From Prevotellamassilia sp. (GTDB lineage: Bacteria > Bacteroidota > Bacteroidia > Bacteroidales > Bacteroidaceae), in contig VSQE01000027.1 in the NCBI GenBank assembly GCA_009775705.1, positions 1 to 30,782 of the forward strand: a DNA stretch of 30,782 nt, in the 5' to 3' direction. Under the pieces are notes generated by a model. That model searched no databases and was not told the DNA's origin. It worked only from the letters and a program-made list of their open reading frames with translations. Position numbers and translations under genes: made by a program. Shown one piece after another: positions 7,688-16,665 of this stretch; position 1 is the stretch's first letter, and each line of letters begins with the position of its first letter.

Positions 7688-8317
7688 ATGACATTCACTC
7701 TGAACAACAGATACATCATTCTGACGGCTCGTTTTGTCTCGCAGCTGTTCTCGCCGTTCTATCTGCCCGTGGTGGCCTTTGCCGTCTTGCTGATATTCAG
7801 TTATCTGAACCTGTTGCCTTTCCTGTACAAGACCCTGTTGCTGACGGCCGTGTATGTCTTTACGGTGGTGTTGCCCCGTTTCTCCATCTTCCTGTACCGG
7901 AAGCTGAACGGATGGAAGCACCACCAACTGGTGCGCCGCGAACGCCGCTATGTGCCGTATGTGCTTTCCATTACGTGCTATGCCGTTCTGTTGTATCTGA
8001 TGAACAACCTGCACATGCCCCGTTTCACGATGGGAATCATTGCCGGCGCCCTTGCCATACAGATTGTCTGCGCCCTGCTGAACCGCTGGGTGAAGGTGAG
8101 TACCCATGCGGCGGCATCGGGCGGAGTGATAGGGGCGCTGATGGCTTTTTCCCTGATCTTCACGTTTGATCCTACCCCTTGGCTTTGCCTGACGATTCTG
8201 ATGTCGGGACTGGTGTGCACGTCGCGGCTCATCCTGCGTCAGCACACGCTCCGCGAGGTGGGTTGGGGAACACTGGTGGGAATTGTCTGCGGATGGGCGT
8301 GCATTGTCCTTATATGA
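7688..8317 (+). CDS. PAP2-superfamily membrane phosphatase
   Basis: Integral inner-membrane protein of 209 aa with about six hydrophobic segments, likely removing phosphate from a lipid or isoprenoid phosphate at the membrane. The PAP2 motifs are recognisable though divergent: a basic stretch near residues 74-90 (KLNGWKHHQLVRRERR) in the place of motif 1; STHAAASGG (about 138-146) as motif 2 with the conserved His; and SRLILRQHTLREVGWG (about 179-194) as motif 3, which keeps SR-x5-H. The acidic partner normally found after the His is a Glu here. It starts 23 nt after rpoN without a promoter of its own, so it is likely its operon partner. Substrate is unknown: undecaprenyl pyrophosphate, phosphatidylglycerophosphate and lipid A phosphates are all possible for this family. 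Confidence 0.8.
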   Translation: MTFTLNNRYIILTARFVSQLFSPFYLPVVAFAVLLIFSYLNLLPFLYKTLLLTAVYVFTVVLPRFSIFLYRKLNGWKHHQLVRRERRYVPYVLSITCYAVLLYLMNNLHMPRFTMGIIAGALAIQIVCALLNRWVKVSTHAAASGGVIGALMAFSLIFTFDPTPWLCLTILMSGLVCTSRLILRQHTLREVGWGTLVGIVCGWACIVLI

Positions 8318-8344
8318 ATTGGCAATTAGTAATTAGAAATTATA
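8317..8344. repeat. Four-unit AATTNNN heptamer repeat
   Basis: Strict 7-bp periodicity: AATTGGC, AATTAGT, AATTAGA, AATTATA. It begins at the last base of the PAP2 stop codon and fills the gap to purE. The same unit type, in a longer array, is at 29610-29663. Confidence 0.6.
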
Positions 8345-8357
8345 TATCATATTATAA

Positions 8358-8864
8358 ATGAAAGCAGTTGTAAGTATTATCATGGGCAGCACTTCGGATC
8401 TGCCTGTCATGGAAAAGGCGGCGCGTATGCTCGACGAGATGGAAGTTCCTTTCGAAATGAATGCCTTGTCGGCCCACCGCACTCCGCAGGAAGTGGAGGA
8501 ATTTGCCCGCGGGGCCGCACAGCGCGGACTGCGGGTCATCATTGCGGGAGCGGGCATGGCGGCCGCTTTGCCCGGAGTGATCGCGGCGGGAACCACGCTG
8601 CCGGTGATCGGTGTGCCCATCAAGGGGATGCTGGACGGTCTGGACGCCATGCTTTCCATCATACAGATGCCGCCGGGCATACCGGTGGCGACGGTAGGTG
8701 TGAACGCCGCGCAGAACGCCGCGCTTTTGGCTGTAGAGATGCTGGCCCTGTCCGACGGGACTTTGGCCGGAAAACTGGCGGCCTATAAGGAAGGACTGAA
8801 AGAAAAGATAGTAAAGGCCAATGCCGATCTGGCCGAAGTGAAATACCGTTTCAAAACCAACTGA
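8358..8864 (+). CDS. purE: N5-carboxyaminoimidazole ribonucleotide mutase
   Basis: Catalyses the rearrangement of N5-CAIR to CAIR in de novo purine synthesis, in the cytoplasm. At 168 aa it has the normal class I PurE length. Visible motifs: the nucleotide-binding loop IIMGSTSDLPVM (residues 7-18), SAHRTP (about 38-43) with the catalytic His, GAGMAAALPGVIA (about 63-75), the MPPGIPVATVGVN segment, and NAAQNAALLA (about 116-125), the class I fingerprint. PurK, which supplies N5-CAIR in class I systems, is not in the window. It lies 40 nt after the PAP2 gene with no recognisable -7 box, so it may be part of the rpoN transcript; ispG follows after 49 nt. Confidence 0.97.
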   Translation: MKAVVSIIMGSTSDLPVMEKAARMLDEMEVPFEMNALSAHRTPQEVEEFARGAAQRGLRVIIAGAGMAAALPGVIAAGTTLPVIGVPIKGMLDGLDAMLSIIQMPPGIPVATVGVNAAQNAALLAVEMLALSDGTLAGKLAAYKEGLKEKIVKANADLAEVKYRFKTN

Positions 8865-8913
8865 AAACGCCATCCGGCGGAAAAAACGTTTCATCCCCGA
8901 GAACACTTGAACG

Positions 8914-10776
8914 ATGGATATATTCAATTATAACCCGCGGGCCTCGCGCGAGGTGCGTGTGGGCAACCGTCCGCTCGGAGGCGGACATCCGTTGCGCATC
9001 CAGAGCATGACCACGACGGCCACTACCGATACGGAAGGCTGTGTGGAGCAGTGTGTCCGTATCATCGAAGCCGGAGCCGACTATGTGCGGCTGACGGCAC
9101 AGGGCACGATAGAGGCCAACAACTTGCGGAACATACGTGAGGAACTGCACCGGCGCGGATATGACCGTCCGTTTGTGGCGGATATTCATTTCAATCCGAA
9201 CGTAGCGGATGTGGCGGCCGGTATCGTGGAGAAGGTGCGCATCAATCCCGGCAATTACGTGGACCCCGCGCGCACGTTCAGACAACTGGAATATACGGAC
9301 GGGGAATATGCTGCCGAACTGCAACGGCTGGAAGAGCGTTTCCGGAGGTTTCTGGCTATTTGCCGCGAACACGGTACGGCGATACGCATCGGCGTGAATC
9401 ACGGTTCGCTTTCCGACCGCATCATGTGCCGGTACGGCGATACGCCCGAGGGAATTGTGGAGAGTTGCATGGAGTTTCTGCGGGTCTGCGTGAAGGAAGA
9501 CTTCACCGATGTGGTCATTTCCATCAAGGCTTCCAATACGGTGGTCATGGTGCGCAGCGTACGGTTGCTCTGCGAGGTGATGCGCAGGGAAAACATGGCT
9601 TTTCCGCTGCATCTCGGAGTGACCGAGGCCGGAGAAGGCGAGGACGGACGCATCAAGAGCGCCGTCGGGATAGGAGCCTTACTGAACGATGGCATCGGCG
9701 ACACCATCCGCGTCTCGCTCAGCGAGGATCCGGAAAAGGAGATTCCCGTGGCCTACAAGCTGGCTTCCTATGTGGTGGAGAGCCGTAGCCGTCATCCTTT
9801 CATACCGGGCCGCCGTGCTCCGGAGTTCGATTATCTGCGCCCCGTGAGGCGTCCCACGTGTCCCGTGGCCAATATCGGCGGAGACAATGCTCCGGTGGTG
9901 GTTTCCGTGCGTCTCGACGGATCGGCCGACCCGGGAACCGTTACTCCGGACTATGTTTATTGCGGCACGAACCTTCCCGATCCCGAAAAGCGGATATCCG
10001 GGGCGGGATATATTGTCGATGCTTTTGCATGGACCGGCGAGGAAGGGACCTGGCCCGCCTATACTCCCCAGACGCTGATGATGGTGGGAGCCTGCCGGGC
10101 GGCACTGAAATTTCTTTTTCTCAGCTATCCCGCCCTCAACGACGAAGTCAAGGCCTGTCTTCGCCGGCATCCCGAAATGGTGGTCATCGCGCAGAGCAAC
10201 CATCCCAACCGGACGGGCGAACTGCGGGCGCTTGTTCACGAACTCTGGGTGGAAAGGATTCCCGCTCCCGTCGTGTTCTACCAGCAATACCGCTGCGGGG
10301 CCGGTGCGAAAGAAGATTTCCAGTTGATGGCTTCCGCCGATATGGGAGCTTTGCTGTTTGACGGTCTCACAGACGGCATCTGCCTGTTCAACGCTTCCGC
10401 TCCGGACGGCAAGGCGGGCATTTCCGCCCGCGAGGCGGACGAAACGGCCTTCGGCATTTTGCAGGCGGCACGGCTGCGTACCGTAAAGACGGAATATATC
10501 AGTTGTCCCGGTTGCGGCCGCACGCTTTACGACTTGCAATCCACCATAGCCCGCATCAAAGCCGCTACGGCCCATCTGGCAGGCCTGAAGATAGGCATCA
10601 TGGGTTGCATTGTGAACGGTCCGGGCGAGATGGCCGATGCCGACTACGGCTATGTAGGCGCGGCGCGCGGAAAAGTGAGCCTGTATCGCGGCAAGATCTG
10701 TGTGGAAAAGAACATTCCGGCCGAGGAAGCCGTAGAGAAACTGCTGGCGCTCATTGAGAACGACCGCCGTTGCTGA
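8914..10776 (+). CDS. ispG: 4-hydroxy-3-methylbut-2-enyl diphosphate synthase, long form
   Basis: Iron-sulfur enzyme of the MEP pathway converting MEcPP to HMBPP, the penultimate step to isoprenoid precursors; cytoplasmic. The 620 aa match the long form seen in Bacteroidota, plants and chlamydiae, which carries an extra domain between the TIM barrel and the cluster domain. N-terminal barrel motifs include RIQSMTTTATTDT (28-40) and FVADIHFNPNVA (87-98). The [4Fe-4S] ligands are Cys531, Cys534 (SCPGCGRTL) and Cys565 (MGC), and the fourth ligand is Glu572 of NGPGE. The insert is roughly residues 290-500. The ATG at 8914 gives the family N-terminus. It follows purE by 49 nt, with no own promoter box seen. 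Confidence 0.97.
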   Translation: MDIFNYNPRASREVRVGNRPLGGGHPLRIQSMTTTATTDTEGCVEQCVRIIEAGADYVRLTAQGTIEANNLRNIREELHRRGYDRPFVADIHFNPNVADVAAGIVEKVRINPGNYVDPARTFRQLEYTDGEYAAELQRLEERFRRFLAICREHGTAIRIGVNHGSLSDRIMCRYGDTPEGIVESCMEFLRVCVKEDFTDVVISIKASNTVVMVRSVRLLCEVMRRENMAFPLHLGVTEAGEGEDGRIKSAVGIGALLNDGIGDTIRVSLSEDPEKEIPVAYKLASYVVESRSRHPFIPGRRAPEFDYLRPVRRPTCPVANIGGDNAPVVVSVRLDGSADPGTVTPDYVYCGTNLPDPEKRISGAGYIVDAFAWTGEEGTWPAYTPQTLMMVGACRAALKFLFLSYPALNDEVKACLRRHPEMVVIAQSNHPNRTGELRALVHELWVERIPAPVVFYQQYRCGAGAKEDFQLMASADMGALLFDGLTDGICLFNASAPDGKAGISAREADETAFGILQAARLRTVKTEYISCPGCGRTLYDLQSTIARIKAATAHLAGLKIGIMGCIVNGPGEMADADYGYVGAARGKVSLYRGKICVEKNIPAEEAVEKLLALIENDRRC

Positions 10777-10836
10777 CCGTCTCACATGAATATAAAAATA
10801 TAAGATAGAATTCACAGAAATTTTTCCCTCTCGAAT

Positions 10837-13653
10837 ATGGACATGCACGGAAGCATCAGTATCAAGGGCGCCCGCGTCAACAATCTGAAGAATATAAGTT
10901 TGGAAATACCCCGTGACCGTCTGGTCGTGATCACGGGACTTTCGGGTTCGGGCAAGTCCTCGCTGGCTTTCGACACGCTGTATGCCGAAGGACAACGGCG
11001 TTATGTGGAAAGTCTTTCGGCGTATGCCCGGCAGTTTCTGGGAAGAATGCACAAGCCCGAATGCGACTACATCAAGGGGCTTCCGCCCGCCATTGCCATC
11101 GAACAGAAGGTAAACAGCCGCAATCCGCGGTCTACGGTGGGCACATCTACGGAAATCTATGACTATTTGCGGCTGCTTTTCGCCCGTGTGGGGCATACCT
11201 TCTCTCCTGTCAGCGGGCAGGAAGTAAAGCGCCATTCGGTGGGGGATGTCGTGGAGAGCGTTTTGTCCTATTCGCCCGGAACACGCTTTACCCTGCTGGC
11301 GCCTTTCAAAATTCCCGAAGGGAGAACCCTTGCCCAGCAGCTTGAAATCTATCTGAAGCAAGGAATTTCCCGTCTTGACACAGACGGCGAGATTGTCCGC
11401 ATTGAGGATTTTGACGCTTCGGTTGCCACAGCGGACAACCTTTATCTGCTCATCGACCGCATGACGGTGCCCGCCGCCGGCGAGAAAGACGCGCTTTCGC
11501 GTCTGGCCGATTCGATAGAGACCGCTTTCTTCGAGGGCGACGGCTCCTGTTTGCTGCGTTTTTATCCTTCCCGTGCCCTGCACTGTTTCTCCACACGTTT
11601 CGAGGCCGATGGACTTACGTTCGAGGTTCCTGACGACAACATGTTCTCCTTCAATTCTCCGCTGGGTGCCTGTCCGCGGTGCGAGGGTTTCGGGCGTGTC
11701 ATCGGTATTGACGAATCGCTGGTGGTGCCCGATACTTCGCAGAGTGTTTACGACGGAGCCGTGGTATGCTGGCGCGGTGAGAAAATGGGACTGTGGCGCG
11801 AGGAATTCTGTCGTCGTGCAGCCCGGAAGAATTTTCCGGTGTTCGAGCCTTATTACAATCTGACGCGCGAACAGAAGGATCTGCTTTGGCACGGCGATGA
11901 CGAAGAGCGTTCCCTGCCGCCGGAGGAGCAGGTCAGCATTGATGCCTTTTTCCGTATGCTCGAAGCCGGACAGTACAAGATACAATACCGTGTCATGCTG
12001 GCCCGTTACCGGGGCAAGACCCAGTGTCCCGTCTGCCACGGGGCCCGTCTGAAACCTGCGGCCGGATATGTCCGTGTGGGCGGCCGCACCATCATGGAGC
12101 TGGTGCGGATGCCCGTCAGCGAACTGGCGGAATTCTTTGCCCGCCTGGAACTTTCGGAGGCCGACCGCAGAATTGCGGCCCGTCTGCTCACGGAAATCGG
12201 GAACCGCCTGCATTTTCTGGTCAATGTGGGACTGGGCTATCTCACGCTGGACCGTCTTTCCAATTCCCTTTCGGGCGGTGAGAGCCAGCGCATCAATCTG
12301 GCCACGTCGTTAGGCTCTTCACTGGTGGGGTCGCTCTACATACTCGACGAGCCGAGCATCGGTCTTCATTCCCGCGACACAGAGCGTCTCATCCGTGTGC
12401 TCCGGCAGTTGCGCGATTTGGGAAACACCGTCGTTGTGGTGGAACATGACGAGGAGATAATCCGCGCGGCCGATTACGTGATAGACATCGGTCCCGAAGC
12501 CGGCCGTCTGGGCGGCGAAGTGGTCTGGGCGGGAGCCGTTTCGGACAATGTCCTTCCCGAGTGCGCCGGAGACGGTCCGGTTTCCCATACGCTCGATTAT
12601 CTGCTTGGCCGCGAGCAGATTTCCGTTCCCGCCGTGCGCCGTGCGTGGAACCGTTTCATAGAGATACGCGGCGCACGCGCCAACAATCTGAAGGGAATTG
12701 ACGTGCGCTTCCCGCTCAACGTGATGACGGTAGTCACCGGAGTCAGCGGGTCGGGCAAGAGCAGCCTTGTGCGCGACATCCTGTACCGGGTCCTCAAACG
12801 GAATCTTGACGAGGTGTGCGACCGCCCCGGCGAGTACATCAGTCTGGGCGGCGATACAGCTTGCCTGCGTGCCGTGGAGTTCGTGGACCAGAACCCCATC
12901 GGGAAATCGTCCCGTTCCAATCCCGTCACGTATGTCAAGGCCTATGACGAGATACGCAAACTCATGGCCGACCAGCCTCTGGCCCGTCAGATGGAGTTCA
13001 CTTCCGCCTTTTTCAGTTTCAACACCGACGGCGGCCGTTGCGAGGAATGCAAGGGCGAGGGAACCGTCAAGGTGGAGATGCAGTTCATGGCCGACCTTGT
13101 GCTGGAGTGCGAGAGTTGTGGCGGAAAGCGTTTCAAGAGCGAGATTCTGGATGTGCGGTTCGAGGGGAAAAACATTTTCGACCTGCTGGAGATGACCGTC
13201 AACCAGGCCATAGAGTTTTTCCGCGAGCACCGGCGCGAGAAGATTGTGCGCCGGCTGTTGCCCTTGCAGGACGTGGGACTGGGCTACATAAAGTTGGGCC
13301 AGGCCAGTTCCACCCTTTCGGGCGGTGAGAACCAGCGCGTCAAGCTGGCCTATTATCTCGGTCAGGAACGTGCCGAACCTACCCTTTTCATTTTTGACGA
13401 ACCCACCACGGGACTTCATTTTCACGACATCCGGAAACTTTTAGACAGTTTTGCGGCCCTGATAGACCGCGGACATACCGTCGTCATCATTGAACACAAC
13501 ATGGACGTAGTGAAATGTGCGGACCATGTCATAGACCTTGGTCCAGAAGGCGGACGCGAGGGCGGACGCATTGTGACCGAGGGTACACCTGAACAGATTG
13601 TTGCCGCAGGGCGCGGATATACGGCCCGCTATCTTGCCGGCAAACTGTCCTGA
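10837..13653 (+). CDS. uvrA: Excinuclease ABC subunit A
   Basis: DNA-damage recognition ATPase of nucleotide excision repair; it works as a dimer with UvrB and then releases. At 938 aa it is full length. The two ABC halves are visible. The first has Walker A GLSGSGKSS (34-42), zinc-binding pairs CPRC and CPVC, and the signature LSGGESQR. The second has GVSGSGKSS, the zinc module CEEC/CESC, LSGGENQR and a Walker B segment FIFDEPTTGLHF. The UvrB-binding and insertion regions lie between the first Walker A and signature as usual. An ATG at 10837 and another two codons later are equivalent candidates. A 60-nt AT-rich gap separates it from ispG, without a TAnnTTTG box. The 177 nt downstream hold the promoter of the next gene. 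Confidence 0.98.
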   Translation: MDMHGSISIKGARVNNLKNISLEIPRDRLVVITGLSGSGKSSLAFDTLYAEGQRRYVESLSAYARQFLGRMHKPECDYIKGLPPAIAIEQKVNSRNPRSTVGTSTEIYDYLRLLFARVGHTFSPVSGQEVKRHSVGDVVESVLSYSPGTRFTLLAPFKIPEGRTLAQQLEIYLKQGISRLDTDGEIVRIEDFDASVATADNLYLLIDRMTVPAAGEKDALSRLADSIETAFFEGDGSCLLRFYPSRALHCFSTRFEADGLTFEVPDDNMFSFNSPLGACPRCEGFGRVIGIDESLVVPDTSQSVYDGAVVCWRGEKMGLWREEFCRRAARKNFPVFEPYYNLTREQKDLLWHGDDEERSLPPEEQVSIDAFFRMLEAGQYKIQYRVMLARYRGKTQCPVCHGARLKPAAGYVRVGGRTIMELVRMPVSELAEFFARLELSEADRRIAARLLTEIGNRLHFLVNVGLGYLTLDRLSNSLSGGESQRINLATSLGSSLVGSLYILDEPSIGLHSRDTERLIRVLRQLRDLGNTVVVVEHDEEIIRAADYVIDIGPEAGRLGGEVVWAGAVSDNVLPECAGDGPVSHTLDYLLGREQISVPAVRRAWNRFIEIRGARANNLKGIDVRFPLNVMTVVTGVSGSGKSSLVRDILYRVLKRNLDEVCDRPGEYISLGGDTACLRAVEFVDQNPIGKSSRSNPVTYVKAYDEIRKLMADQPLARQMEFTSAFFSFNTDGGRCEECKGEGTVKVEMQFMADLVLECESCGGKRFKSEILDVRFEGKNIFDLLEMTVNQAIEFFREHRREKIVRRLLPLQDVGLGYIKLGQASSTLSGGENQRVKLAYYLGQERAEPTLFIFDEPTTGLHFHDIRKLLDSFAALIDRGHTVVIIEHNMDVVKCADHVIDLGPEGGREGGRIVTEGTPEQIVAAGRGYTARYLAGKLS

Positions 13654-13781
13654 AGCCCTTTATGGAATTTTTTGGGGAGAGTGATAATTATAAAATATAT
13701 GGTGTCCCTTTAAAAAAGCTTTATTTCTTCGCATCTTTTAAGTTTTGACGGGAAAAGCACGGTATAACGGAGAATAATCCG

Positions 13782-13789
13782 TATCTTTG
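13782..13789 (+). promoter_or_regulatory. -7 box of the OmpA/TPR lipoprotein gene
   Basis: TATCTTTG is an exact TAnnTTTG box and would start transcription near 13795, about 36 nt before the ATG. No TTTG at the -33 spacing. Confidence 0.65.
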
Positions 13790-13830
13790 CTGCACAGTAA
13801 ACTGATACACAAAAGATCCATTTTACCATT

Positions 13831-15531
13831 ATGCAAAACAAATTAGTGATGTCGGCAGCGATCTTAACGTCGCTCGCTCTTACCTCTTGTAACAAGATGG
13901 GTGAACTCTCGGCTGATAACTTCACCGTAACCCCCTCTCCTCTCGAAGCCGTAGCAGGACAGGTTCCTGTAACTGTCAACGGCCGTTTCCCCGAAAAATA
14001 TATGAAGAAAAAGGCTGTCGTTACCGTTACTCCCGAGTTGCGCTATGCCGGCGGGGCGGCCAAAGGACAGTCCGCTACGTTCCAGGGTGAGAAGGTACAG
14101 GGCAACGATCAGGAAATCTCCTATAAGGTGGGTGGCAACTATACGATGAAGAATACCTTCAAGTATGTGCCTGAGATGGCTCAGAGCGAACTCTATCTCA
14201 CGTTCGATGCGCGTGTGGGAAAGAAATCGGTGAATGTGCCTGCCGTGAAGGTGGCCGACGGAGTGCTGGCTACATCCTCTCTGGTGAATCTCACTGCCAT
14301 GACATCCTCTCCCGCCGGTTCGGAGGATGCTTATCAGTATGCCATCGCGCAGACCAAGAGCGCACAGATAAAATACCTCATCAACCAGGCCAATATCCGT
14401 ACCAGTGAACTGAAAACGGTTTCCGTGCAGGACTTCGTGCGTACCTTGCGTGAAATCAAAGCCGACCAGAACGGCTTCCAGTTGGACAACATCGAAGTGT
14501 CGGCCTACGCTTCGCCCGACGGCCGTTTGAATTTCAACACCCGTCTGGCCGAGAACCGCGAGAAGTCGTCCTCTTCCTTTGTGAAGAAACAGCTTAAAGG
14601 TTTAGATCTGGCTGCCGATGTGGATTCCAAATACACGGCCGAGGACTGGGAAGGATTCCAGGAACTGGTGTCGCAGTCCAACATTCAGGACAAGGAAGTC
14701 ATTCTACGTGTGCTTTCCATGTATGAGGATCCCGAAGAACGTGAGCAGCAGATCAAGAACATGTCCGCCGCCTTCAGGGAACTGGCCGACGAGATCTTGC
14801 CCGAGTTGCGCCGCGCCCGCATGACGGTGAACTATAACATCATCGGCCGCAGCGACGATGAAATCCAGGCACAGTATAAGGAAGACGCTTCCAAACTCTC
14901 GGTAGAAGAGTTGCTTTATGCCGCCACGCTGACGGAAAATGCCGGCGAGCAGGAGGGCATTTACACCACAACGGTGAAGAACTACCCGAACGATTATCGC
15001 GCCTATAACAACCTGGCCCGTCTGGCCTATCTGAAAGGCGATGTGAATACGGCCAAGAATCTGTTGGCCACCGCGGCTTCGAAGAAGAGCGACGCTCCCG
15101 AAGTGAATGCCAACATCGCTCTGGTGGAACTCTCGCAGGGACGTTCTGCCGAAGCCTACGAGGCTCTGACCCGTGCTACGGCAGCCAAGAACTACAAGGA
15201 AGTGCTCGGCAATCTGCAGATTGCCGGCGGTAACTATTCCCAGGCCGCCCAGAACCTTTCCGGCGTGAAGTCGAACAGCGCCGCACTGGCCCAGATTCTT
15301 AACAAGGACTACAGCGCCGCATCGCAGACGCTTGCCGGCGTGGCCCGTCCCGATGGAGTTACGAGTTATCTCAAGGCCATTGTCGATGCCCGCAGCGGAC
15401 GTTCTTCCTCCGCTCTTTCCAACCTGAAGGATGCCGTTGCCAAGGACGCTTCGCTCAAGGCACGTGCCGCCAAAGACCTGGAGTTCATCAAGCTCTTCAA
15501 TGATTCGGGTTTCCGGAATCTCGTGAAGTGA
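13831..15531 (+). CDS. TPR lipoprotein with OmpA-like segment
   Basis: Exported lipoprotein of 566 aa: a signal peptide ending in the lipobox LALTSC, with Cys20 as the lipidated residue. The N-terminal half (about 25-150) is beta-rich and contains VTVTPELRYAGG. About residues 228-250 carry an OmpA-like peptidoglycan-binding pattern (SAYASPDG, then LAENREK). From about 370 to 540 follow degenerate tetratricopeptide repeats (YRAYNNLARLAYLKGD, NANIALVELSQGRSAEAYEAL, LGNLQIAGGNYSQAAQNL). Ala/Ser-rich and well codon-adapted in appearance, it is likely abundant. Its probable place is the outer membrane periplasmic face, anchoring to peptidoglycan and holding partners through the TPRs. It stands alone between its own promoter and a clear terminator (15564-15609). 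The partner is unknown. Confidence 0.85.
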   Translation: MQNKLVMSAAILTSLALTSCNKMGELSADNFTVTPSPLEAVAGQVPVTVNGRFPEKYMKKKAVVTVTPELRYAGGAAKGQSATFQGEKVQGNDQEISYKVGGNYTMKNTFKYVPEMAQSELYLTFDARVGKKSVNVPAVKVADGVLATSSLVNLTAMTSSPAGSEDAYQYAIAQTKSAQIKYLINQANIRTSELKTVSVQDFVRTLREIKADQNGFQLDNIEVSAYASPDGRLNFNTRLAENREKSSSSFVKKQLKGLDLAADVDSKYTAEDWEGFQELVSQSNIQDKEVILRVLSMYEDPEEREQQIKNMSAAFRELADEILPELRRARMTVNYNIIGRSDDEIQAQYKEDASKLSVEELLYAATLTENAGEQEGIYTTTVKNYPNDYRAYNNLARLAYLKGDVNTAKNLLATAASKKSDAPEVNANIALVELSQGRSAEAYEALTRATAAKNYKEVLGNLQIAGGNYSQAAQNLSGVKSNSAALAQILNKDYSAASQTLAGVARPDGVTSYLKAIVDARSGRSSSALSNLKDAVAKDASLKARAAKDLEFIKLFNDSGFRNLVK

Positions 15532-15563
15532 ATAAGGTATTGACCGATCAAAGATAGTTCTGT

Positions 15564-15609
15564 GGGAGGAAGTGAAGGGGATGGATATTCCCGGACTTCC
15601 TCCCGTTTT
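15564..15609 (+). terminator. Intrinsic terminator after the OmpA/TPR lipoprotein gene
   Basis: Perfect 10-bp arms GGGAGGAAGT (15564-15573) and ACTTCCTCCC (15595-15604), with a smaller inner GGGGA/TTCCC pairing, followed by GTTTTC. It lies 32 nt after the stop. Confidence 0.75.
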
Positions 15610-15636
15610 CATTCTTAAGAAAAAGACCCACGTTTC

Positions 15637-16647
15637 ATGTCCTTACGTATTTTGTTCCCGAGTTTTATCCTGCTTTCTTTCCTGCTCGCGGGCTGTGGAG
15701 TTTCCGATGACCGTTGGCGCATAGAAGGCCGTCTGGACGGTATTCGTCAGGCGGAGTTTTACGTATATGGCGAGGAGGACGCTTTCGATGGAGTGGATAC
15801 CATCCGTATCGAAGACGGGAAGTTCAGCTATGAGCGTTCCCTCTCGCAACCGGCGGTCCTGACGCTGCTCTACCCCAATTTTTCCAGTACCAGCATCATT
15901 GCCGAACCGGGCAAAGTGATCAAGATGCGCGGCGATGCCGCCAAACTCTCCGAGGCCGACATCTCCGGCTCGAAGGAGAATGAGCTACTGACGGATTTCC
16001 GGTTTGCTTGCGTAGGAAAGCCCGAAAACGACAGCCGGCTGGCAGCCGCACAGTTTGTGCGCGACCATCCCGCATCGTTGGCCGCACTGGCCGTTTTCAG
16101 AAAATACTTCGCCACGGCGCGCACCCCGGATCCCGCCGTAGTGTTGCCTTTGCTCGATGTCATGAAAAAGGCACAGCCCTCCAATATTGCATTGCTGAAT
16201 ATGGAAGCCCGCTTGCGGCCGGTGCTGGAGACAGGTAAAGGCCGGTCCTGTCCGGATTTCTCGGCCGTCAGTCTGACGGGAGAGAAACTGTCGCGTTCCG
16301 ATTTTTCCGGCCGGCCGTTTCTCGTCCTTTTCTGGGCGACGTGGAATACAGACTGCACCATGCAGTTGCAGACCGTACGCCGTCTGCAACGGGCTTATCC
16401 CGACCGCCTGCAGCTGATGGTTGTATCGCTCGATGCCTCGCCCGAAGTATGCCGGCGCGGGGTGGAGAATGACAGTCTGCGCAGCGTCATGGTCTGCGAG
16501 GGCGGAGCTTTCGCCTCGCCGCTGGCCTGCCGGCTGGGAGTGCGTCGCGTTCCCGGAAATCTGCTGGTCGGTGCCGATGGTAAGATAGTGGACCGCGACG
16601 TGCCGGTTAAGGAACTGGAGGAACGTGTGGCCCGTCTGTTGGAATGA
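15637..16647 (+). CDS. Thioredoxin-like lipoprotein (DUF4369 + AhpC/TSA-type fold) lacking one active-site Cys
   Basis: Exported lipoprotein of 336 aa with lipobox LLAGC (Cys20). The region after it (about 27-110) matches the DUF4369 beta domain that commonly precedes thioredoxin folds in Bacteroidota (IEGRLDG, IIAEPGKVIKMRGD). The C-terminal thioredoxin/TlpA-like domain starts near 210 (SCPDFSAVSLTGEKLS). In it the WCxxC site reads W236-N237-T238-D239-C240: the nucleophilic first Cys is Asn and only the resolving Cys remains. The cis-Pro region (RRVPGNLLVG) is kept. A normal disulfide reductase cycle is therefore unlikely; a monothiol, chaperone or structural role is possible. comM begins 18 nt after its stop, suggesting cotranscription, although the functions do not obviously connect. 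Confidence 0.85.
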   Translation: MSLRILFPSFILLSFLLAGCGVSDDRWRIEGRLDGIRQAEFYVYGEEDAFDGVDTIRIEDGKFSYERSLSQPAVLTLLYPNFSSTSIIAEPGKVIKMRGDAAKLSEADISGSKENELLTDFRFACVGKPENDSRLAAAQFVRDHPASLAALAVFRKYFATARTPDPAVVLPLLDVMKKAQPSNIALLNMEARLRPVLETGKGRSCPDFSAVSLTGEKLSRSDFSGRPFLVLFWATWNTDCTMQLQTVRRLQRAYPDRLQLMVVSLDASPEVCRRGVENDSLRSVMVCEGGAFASPLACRLGVRRVPGNLLVGADGKIVDRDVPVKELEERVARLLE

Positions 16648-16665
16648 AAAAAACGTGTAAGAGAA

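Noticed and set aside
9679..12213. 844-aa open frame on -
   Set aside because: Antisense across the end of ispG and most of uvrA; a by-product of high GC at third codon positions in those genes.
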